From JBBQKF01 sp964549475 (lineage in GTDB: Bacteria; Bacillota; Clostridia; Saccharofermentanales; UBA5734), in the NCBI GenBank assembly GCA_964549475.1, contig CAZJXH010000136.1:1-9741 (forward strand): 9,741 nucleotides of DNA. Reading direction: 5' to 3'. The stretch's first letter is position 1, and each line of letters opens with the position of its first letter. The position numbers and the translations under genes were made by a program. Under the pieces are notes generated by a model. It worked only from the letters and a program-made list of their open reading frames with translations. It did no database searches and was not told the DNA's origin. Below, in pieces: positions 5,868 through 9,741 of the stretch.

Positions 5868-6800
5868 TCAGCGATCGGTTTTTCTGTTTTTTATCCGCAG
5901 GTAATCTGCCTTCAGCTCCTCGCTCAGCTTTTTAGGATTGACCATCCGGACTTTGATAAAGAAGTCCCCTCGTCTTCCATGGGTATCCTTGTAGCCTTTT
6001 CCCGCCACTCGGATTTTGCTGTCCGTCTGAATACCCGCCGGGATTTTGACCATGATTCTTCCATCAATGGTATCCAGTGTCATCTCGCTTCCAAGGCCTG
6101 CATCCCAGGGCAGCAAGTCCAGCGTTGTTTCGAGGTCAAGCCCGTTGATCCGGAATTTATCCTCCTCGATAAAACGCACGATCATCAGGATGTTGCCGTT
6201 TTTGCCGCCGTTTATCCCCGGTTCGCCCTGCCCGGAAAGCTTGATTTTTTCGCCGGGCATGATTCCCGCCGGAATCTTGAATGAAATCGTCCGATTCGAT
6301 GCTCCGTTGCTGATGGTGACTTTTTTCTCTTCCCCGAAAAAAGCTTCTTTAATGGTGATGCTGATCTCGGCTTCGCTATCCGCACCGTCCTGCGAATAAG
6401 ACCGGGCGCGCCGACTGCCGGAAGAGCTTCTCCGGAACAGTTCATCCATGTTCGTCGGATTCCCGCCAAAAAAAGCATTGAAAAAGTCACTGAAATCATT
6501 ATCGGACGCCGGCTGCTGCTCATACCTTGTATATCCGTGTCCTGCTTTTGACGGATCGAAGTCCGTCCCGTTCTTATATTTTACTTCATTTGCCAGATCG
6601 TCGTATTTCTTCCGCTTTTCTTCGGTCCCGAGGACTTCATATGCTTCACTGACCTCTTTGAATTTTTCTTCCGATACCTTGTTGTTTGGATTGGTATCGG
6701 GATGATATCGTTTCGCAAGTTTCCGGAAAGCTTTCTTGATCTCCTCCTGGGATGCGTTTTTGCCAACGCCTAGTATTTCATAATAATCCCGATATTTCAA
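5868..6800 (-). CDS. cbpA: DnaJ-class co-chaperone, CbpA type (no zinc finger)
   Basis: The 310-residue product is a class II J-protein. The J domain covers residues 1-68, with HPD at 33-35 and helix IV ending in KRKKYDDLA. A Gly/Phe-type linker with FFNAFFGG is near 105-113. Two beta-rich substrate-binding subdomains follow: from about 143, with IPAGIMPGEKIKLSGQGEPG at 176-195, and from about 218, with IPAGIQ and GKGY. The CxxCxGxG zinc repeats of true DnaJ are absent. Such proteins stimulate the ATPase of DnaK and deliver clients; a partner is not in the window. The start is TTG, directly before KYRDYYEILGV, with a GGGGGGTGGG stretch ending 5 nt upstream. It ends in TGA and is followed by ywbE. 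cbpA is used here for the domain type; direct orthology to E. coli cbpA is not proven. Confidence 0.93.
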   Translation of the reverse strand: MKYRDYYEILGVGKNASQEEIKKAFRKLAKRYHPDTNPNNKVSEEKFKEVSEAYEVLGTEEKRKKYDDLANEVKYKNGTDFDPSKAGHGYTRYEQQPASDNDFSDFFNAFFGGNPTNMDELFRRSSSGSRRARSYSQDGADSEAEISITIKEAFFGEEKKVTISNGASNRTISFKIPAGIMPGEKIKLSGQGEPGINGGKNGNILMIVRFIEEDKFRINGLDLETTLDLLPWDAGLGSEMTLDTIDGRIMVKIPAGIQTDSKIRVAGKGYKDTHGRRGDFFIKVRMVNPKKLSEELKADYLRIKNRKTDR

Positions 6801-6838
6801 TAAAACCCACCCCCCATAGCATTAAAAATCCAAGTGTG

Positions 6839-6882
6839 ATGATTTACCGGCAGTGTTTCGATGATTTGCCGACAGTATAAGC
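6839..6882. repeat. Two 22-bp tandem repeats in the cbpA leader
   Basis: ATGATTTACCGGCAGT (6839-6854) and ATGATTTGCCGACAGT (6861-6876) share 14 of 16 bases and are spaced exactly 22 bp, about two helical turns. They lie between the predicted cbpA transcription start and its SD. Equal-phase direct repeats fit a cooperative DNA-binding protein. They could also be a remnant of a transposon end with repeated transposase sites, as in IS21-like elements, though no transposase is nearby. Confidence 0.7.
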
Positions 6883-6891
6883 ACATACTCA

Positions 6892-6900
6892 ATTATATCA
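6892..6900 (-). promoter_or_regulatory. Extended -10 promoter of the cbpA operon
   Basis: The minus strand reads TGATATAAT, matching TGnTATAAT exactly (TATAAT at 6892-6897). No convincing -35 box is seen at 17 nt. Transcription would start near 6885, just before the 22-bp repeats. No CIRCE element (the HrcA heat-shock operator) is visible. Confidence 0.55.
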
Positions 6901-6911
6901 TATTTTATAAT

Positions 6912-6957
6912 AAACCCCATTCCTGTTATCGTATCTAAATAAACAGAAATGAGGTTT
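6912..6957 (-). terminator. Hairpin downstream of yggT, probable terminator
   Basis: Arms 6913-6927 and 6942-6956 pair over 15 bp around a 14-nt loop. The two imperfect positions are G-U pairs in minus-strand RNA but A-C mismatches in plus-strand RNA. The hairpin therefore works best in the transcript coming from yggT. A weak TATTATAAAA follows. It lies about 40 nt after the yggT stop. Confidence 0.55.
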
Positions 6958-6997
6958 GCATCCATGACATCCGGATTCGCGCATTGCGCAGAATCGA

Positions 6998-7447
6998 TTA
7001 TACTTTTTTATTTTTTGGCGTCCCATAGATTTTGATCAGTTTGACAATTCCAAACCCTGCCAGTGCATAAACCGCCATTGCGATCAGGCAGGCAGGCTCC
7101 AGGACAGACTTGGTCTCAATCCCGCTATTGACAGCACTTCTGAAAATTCCACTGAATGGTGCGAGAAAGAATCCCGAGACATTATAAAGGAAAGAAACGA
7201 AACCGCTTGCCGGATTTGCGCCAAGCAACTTGAACACAAGCCGGAAAGCAAACAGGATTTCCAGCAGCCCGAGCAAAAAATAAACAATTCTGCTGCCTTT
7301 CAATGAACTCTCGTTGGTCTTATAGGTTACGACTGCCTGCGTTTTATTATCCGATACTTTGTTTCCGGTGAAGCTGTTCGGATCTGTGTTGGTTTTCTCG
7401 ACTCCGTTGTCGGTGATGGTTTTGTCTTCTCTTTGATATTCTTCCAT
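6998..7447 (-). CDS. YggT family integral membrane protein
   Basis: This 149-residue protein has a charged, polar N-terminal tail (1-50) and then a YggT domain (PF02325). A membrane span at about 54-75 is followed by the family core LFAFRLVFKLLGANPASGF (residues 65-83). A hydrophobic segment SFLYNVSGFFLAPFSGIF (85-102) comes next, with a second membrane span at about 117-140. YggT proteins are small membrane proteins of poorly known role; in Gram-positive relatives they lie near division genes, which are not seen here. The start at 7447 is chosen because GGAGGAT lies 6 nt upstream. An in-frame ATG five codons earlier (7462) would place that SD inside the gene. No promoter is obvious in 7448-7573. 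It is flanked by terminator-like hairpins on both sides, so it is probably monocistronic. Confidence 0.88.
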   Translation of the reverse strand: MEEYQREDKTITDNGVEKTNTDPNSFTGNKVSDNKTQAVVTYKTNESSLKGSRIVYFLLGLLEILFAFRLVFKLLGANPASGFVSFLYNVSGFFLAPFSGIFRSAVNSGIETKSVLEPACLIAMAVYALAGFGIVKLIKIYGTPKNKKV

Positions 7448-7453
7448 ATTCTT

Positions 7454-7460
7454 ATCCTCC
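7454..7460 (-). promoter_or_regulatory. Shine-Dalgarno that fixes the yggT start
   Basis: GGAGGAT on the minus strand lies 6 nt before the ATG at 7447 and overlaps the upstream in-frame ATG at 7462. This makes the 149-residue form the likely product. Confidence 0.75.
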
Positions 7461-7560
7461 ATTTGAATCGTTTCAGGCCTCTTGTCCGTTTTTCCTTCGA
7501 AAACATCAATGATTCAAGGCACTCTAAAGCGTTACCATGATCGCATTTTATTCATAAACA

Positions 7561-7600
7561 TAATATAATAAAAGGTGGAACAAAAATTAATGTCCCACCC
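7561..7600 (-). terminator. Rho-independent terminator of the antitoxin-like gene
   Basis: GGTGGGAC and GTTCCACC (minus strand; 7592-7599 with 7574-7581) pair with one G-U pair around a 10-nt loop. The stem is followed by TTTTATTATATTA. In plus-strand RNA the G-U position becomes an A-C mismatch, so it acts on minus-strand transcripts. It lies about 50 nt after the antitoxin stop, leaving no room for a toxin gene. Confidence 0.75.
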
Positions 7601-7649
7601 TAAATGTCCTGATGATTAATTTTCGGAATGTCAACCGGGTCTTTTATTT

Positions 7650-7937
7650 CTAATATTTATCCATATCGTCTTTTAAATGATCGATGGAGTATATCCTTCT
7701 CTTCCCATCTTTCGGCAGCAGCTCGATGATTTTTGAAATTCCTTCATTATCAAGGCTTTCCAAATACTCCAGAAACACCGATAGTCTCTCATACTCGTCA
7801 ATTGAAAACAAAACCGCATCGGGTTGATTGTTCTTTAAAATAAAAATCTTGCCGGTACCTTCTGCTTTTTCTCTGCAGTCTTTGTAATTCTTTATCATTT
7901 CTGAATTGGAAACGATTGCTTTTGTTGAAATGTTCAT
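7650..7937 (-). CDS. Phd/YefM family antitoxin-like protein, no toxin beside it
   Basis: The 95-residue product has a Phd/YefM-type N-terminal DNA-binding domain (about residues 1-52). It starts MNISTKAIVSN, then has the strand FILKNNQPDAVLFS and the closing IDEYERL. The C-terminal part (about 60-95) is charged and would normally wrap around a RelE/ParE or Doc toxin. In complete systems the toxin gene follows the antitoxin by a few bases. Here 7601-7649 holds no ORF and a terminator follows. The ATG at 7937 is chosen with GAGG 9 nt upstream; a TTG three codons earlier is possible. It could be an orphan antitoxin acting as a stand-alone regulator, or the remnant of a pair. A consensus promoter shows it is likely expressed. 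Confidence 0.85.
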   Translation of the reverse strand: MNISTKAIVSNSEMIKNYKDCREKAEGTGKIFILKNNQPDAVLFSIDEYERLSVFLEYLESLDNEGISKIIELLPKDGKRRIYSIDHLKDDMDKY

Positions 7938-7969
7938 GCAGCCCAACCTCGCCTTTCTTTTATAGCCTC

Positions 7970-7998
7970 ATTGTACTCTTATCATTATTATTTGTCAA
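7970..7998 (-). promoter_or_regulatory. Promoter of the antitoxin-like gene
   Basis: On the minus strand a perfect TTGACA (7993-7998) is separated by 17 nt from TACAAT (7970-7975), a near-consensus promoter. Transcription would start near 7963, giving a short leader of about 26 nt. The spacer and upstream DNA up to about 8075 are very AT-rich. Confidence 0.85.
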
Positions 7999-8124
7999 CA
8001 TATTAATCTTATTATTATTAGAATATTATTTATATTTATTTTAATATGTTTTATTTGTACTATTATATGAACTTTCACTCCGTAAACATTTCGTAAAATA
8101 TTGAGCCATCCTGGAAATTGTACA

Positions 8125-8147
8125 GGGGGGGAAAACAACAACCCCCC
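8125..8147. repeat. G7/C6 hairpin in the divergent intergenic region
   Basis: Seven G (8125-8131) and six C (8142-8147) face each other around a 10-nt A-rich loop, a very GC-rich stem in AT-rich DNA. No T-run follows on either strand, so it does not look like a standard terminator. The rest of 8000-8300 shows no supported gene: a 75-codon frame there has no SD and only a TTG start. Confidence 0.5.
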
Positions 8148-8305
8148 GGATCTCTGCATGTTTTCGCCCTTATGTATCCGCCTTTCAAGATTATACCATT
8201 CTTTTATGCAAGTGGAAAAGAATTATCATGATTTTTTATCGGAACGAAAAATCGCAATATTAATTATCCTCTTTGGATTCGTTCTTTTTATTCGATTCGT
8301 CGATA

Positions 8306-8334
8306 TTGACAGTATTAGACTATTGTGATAGTAT
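8306..8334 (+). promoter_or_regulatory. Promoter of the lipoprotein gene
   Basis: A perfect TTGACA (8306-8311) is followed after 17 nt by TAGTAT (8329-8334). TG at 8326-8327 makes it also an extended -10 element. Transcription would start near 8341, about 36 nt before the ATG. Confidence 0.8.
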
Positions 8335-8356
8335 GATTACGCACTATTGCGATAGT
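8319..8356. promoter_or_regulatory. Two copies of a palindromic operator at the lipoprotein promoter
   Basis: ACTATTGTGATAGT (8319-8332) and ACTATTGCGATAGT (8343-8356) are the same palindrome (ACTAT-N4-ATAGT) with one base different in the centre. They are spaced 24 bp between equal positions. The first covers the spacer and most of the -10 box, the second lies at the transcription start. This is the layout of a repressor with two cooperative sites. I do not recognise the regulator family, and no regulator gene lies in the window. Confidence 0.75.
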
Positions 8357-8376
8357 CTATCGAGAGGAGAAATACA

Positions 8377-9741
8377 ATGAGACAGCCTATTCGAATGATT
8401 CAGCTTATCTTTTCATTGGTGGTACTTTTGGTCTTTTCTTCCTGTTCCGGTTTTTCCGTTCCTTCCGATCCTTTCGATCCGCCTGATTTCACACCAACCC
8501 GTGCCCCGACAGACTGGATGGTCCCCCAATCCGGAGTGTACCGCCACACCGAAATCGCCGCAGTCGCTCTTGATAAAATACCGGCATATCCCATCAAATT
8601 ATCCAAGTCGCAGTCATTCGATTTTATCAAACCCCTTTCGGACGGCGGCTGTCTTGCCGTCTGCCAGGTCCTCGTAAACGGGAACGAATCGAGCAGAGAT
8701 CCAATGAACTATCTCCAGGTAATCCGCTTCCATGCGAATGGCACGCTGATGTGGGATAAACAGTACAATGCGAATCCTTTCCAAGGATATATCAACTCCG
8801 TATGCGTCTTCCCGGATGGAGGATTTGCGGTATCCCTTCAAGTCACATTGAACGATTCCACCCTCTATCCCTCGATTGACAGGCTGTATCGGTTTTCTTC
8901 CGAAGGCGGGCTGCTTTGGGTATCCAGGGACGAGCAAACGGTCCCTAGAGCGCTGCAGTATCTTTTCGCCACCCCGAATGGTGCTGTGATCACTGCCGGA
9001 ACGACTTCCGCGGTCAAGCCGGATGGAAGCTTTGATAATAATGATGTCACTTTGCTGAAGTTTGAGAAAGATGGCACCCGATCCAGTATGGTAACCATTG
9101 GAACACCCGAAAACGACAATTTGAGGAATGCCTCCTATTCTTCCGGAACAGGGCTTTTGCTGTCATGGGCGACTCAATTGAAAGACAGTGCTGTCACTTC
9201 GGGGATTGCCTATCGTCAAGTATCACAGATTGGCTGTTATGGTGAGGATTTGCATGAACGATGGACTTCGGTGATCCCCTTGAATGAGAATTTTTTTGAT
9301 GTGATCGCGCTTCCAAACGGGGAAGGATCCCTGGCCTTCGCTTCCCTGGTTGCCTCCCAGGAAGATACCTCGGTCACATCTTCCCAGTCCATCTTTGTTT
9401 ATTTTGATCATGACGGAGCAAGACGCTGGACCTATAATGTGGAAGAGAAGAAAGCCTGGATGATGGCAGCGGCAAAGCTTGGTGATGGCCGGTTTATCGG
9501 CGGCTGGTTCTGGAACACAGAAGAATCCGGGGAAGAATCAAGTCTGGTCGTCCTTTCCCCGTCCGGATCCGTCTTGAAGACCATCAATCCGCTTCCCGGT
9601 ATCCTCCAGCAGATTGTTTCTACAAAAGACGGCGGATTCACCGTCATCCTTCGGCAGACGGTGGGTGCGATTCCCCAGCCGCTATATATCTCATCAATAT
9701 GGACCGATTCCGAGGCGACTATCGCGCATTATGACAGCAGT
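8377..9741 (+). CDS. Secreted lipoprotein with beta-propeller-like repeats (runs off window)
   Basis: An open frame of 455 codons runs from the ATG to the right edge without a stop. AGGAGA lies about 6 nt before the ATG. Residues 1-22 form a lipoprotein signal peptide ending VFSS before Cys23, which would be lipidated; Phe at -3 is a less common lipobox residue. A Pro/Asp-rich stretch (29-50) follows. The rest shows a recurring unit of about 50-60 residues in which a strand with DGG or PNG precedes a hydrophobic strand. Examples are LSDGGCLAV (87-95), FPDGGFAVSL (145-154), TPNGAVITAG (199-208), LPNGEGSLAFA (312-322), LGDGRFIGGWF (368-378) and KDGGFTVIL (417-425). Strands such as DVTLLKFEKDG (223-233) lie between. 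This is the look of an extracellular beta-propeller. Ligand and role are unknown. Confidence 0.88.
   Translation, partial: MRQPIRMIQLIFSLVVLLVFSSCSGFSVPSDPFDPPDFTPTRAPTDWMVPQSGVYRHTEIAAVALDKIPAYPIKLSKSQSFDFIKPLSDGGCLAVCQVLVNGNESSRDPMNYLQVIRFHANGTLMWDKQYNANPFQGYINSVCVFPDGGFAVSLQVTLNDSTLYPSIDRLYRFSSEGGLLWVSRDEQTVPRALQYLFATPNGAVITAGTTSAVKPDGSFDNNDVTLLKFEKDGTRSSMVTIGTPENDNLRNASYSSGTGLLLSWATQLKDSAVTSGIAYRQVSQIGCYGEDLHERWTSVIPLNENFFDVIALPNGEGSLAFASLVASQEDTSVTSSQSIFVYFDHDGARRWTYNVEEKKAWMMAAAKLGDGRFIGGWFWNTEESGEESSLVVLSPSGSVLKTINPLPGILQQIVSTKDGGFTVILRQTVGAIPQPLYISSIWTDSEATIAHYDSS

Noticed and set aside
8101..8328. 75-codon plus-strand frame with a hydrophobic C-terminal segment
   Set aside because: It begins with TTG without an SD, contains the G7/C6 hairpin, and ends inside the lipoprotein promoter. 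Internal ATGs (8158, 8207) also lack an SD.
8400..9647. Several minus-strand frames opposite the lipoprotein gene
   Set aside because: The plus frame has a start, SD, signal peptide and promoter and stays open for 455 codons; the minus frames are short and featureless.

Overview
The window looks like a chromosomal stretch of a Gram-positive, moderately low-GC Bacillota. Several things point there: strong Shine-Dalgarno sites, TTG and GTG starts, AT-rich intergenic DNA with sigma-A-type promoters, a sortase-type cell-wall anchor on one protein, a lipobox lipoprotein, and a YwbE-family protein. TGA is a real stop (the hydrolase and the J-protein both end in it), which argues against the Mycoplasma code. 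I cannot name a genus. I see no tRNA, rRNA, CRISPR array or intact mobile element.

Region 1 (1-2830, minus strand) is the de novo NAD operon nadA-nadB-nadC. It makes quinolinate from aspartate and dihydroxyacetone phosphate, then nicotinate mononucleotide. nadC runs off the left edge. A good promoter and an interrupted palindrome just downstream of its -10 box precede nadA.

Region 2 (2836-3175, minus) is a compact small-gene unit: an extended -10 promoter, a 13-bp leader hairpin, a perfectly spaced SD, a 35-codon lysine-rich ORF with a GTG start, and a terminator. Region 3 (3219-4386, minus) is a secreted DUF3494 (ice-binding-like) domain on a repeat linker with an IPQTG sortase signal. It has a consensus promoter and a leader of about 160 nt.

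Region 4 (4478-6900, minus) reads cbpA-type J-protein, ywbE, alpha/beta hydrolase, ending in a clear terminator. Two 22-bp tandem repeats lie in the cbpA leader, and a 23-bp repeat covers the end of ywbE. Region 5 (6911-8000, minus) has a YggT-family membrane protein and a stand-alone Phd/YefM antitoxin-like gene with its own consensus promoter and terminator and no toxin beside it.

Region 6 (8300-9741, plus) is a divergent lipoprotein gene open at the right edge, encoding at least 455 residues with beta-propeller-like repeats. Two copies of a 14-bp palindrome sit on its promoter. I see no clear new multi-gene system. The best leads are the small lysine-rich gene unit, the palindromic operators of the lipoprotein gene, the 22-bp repeats before cbpA, and the orphan antitoxin.
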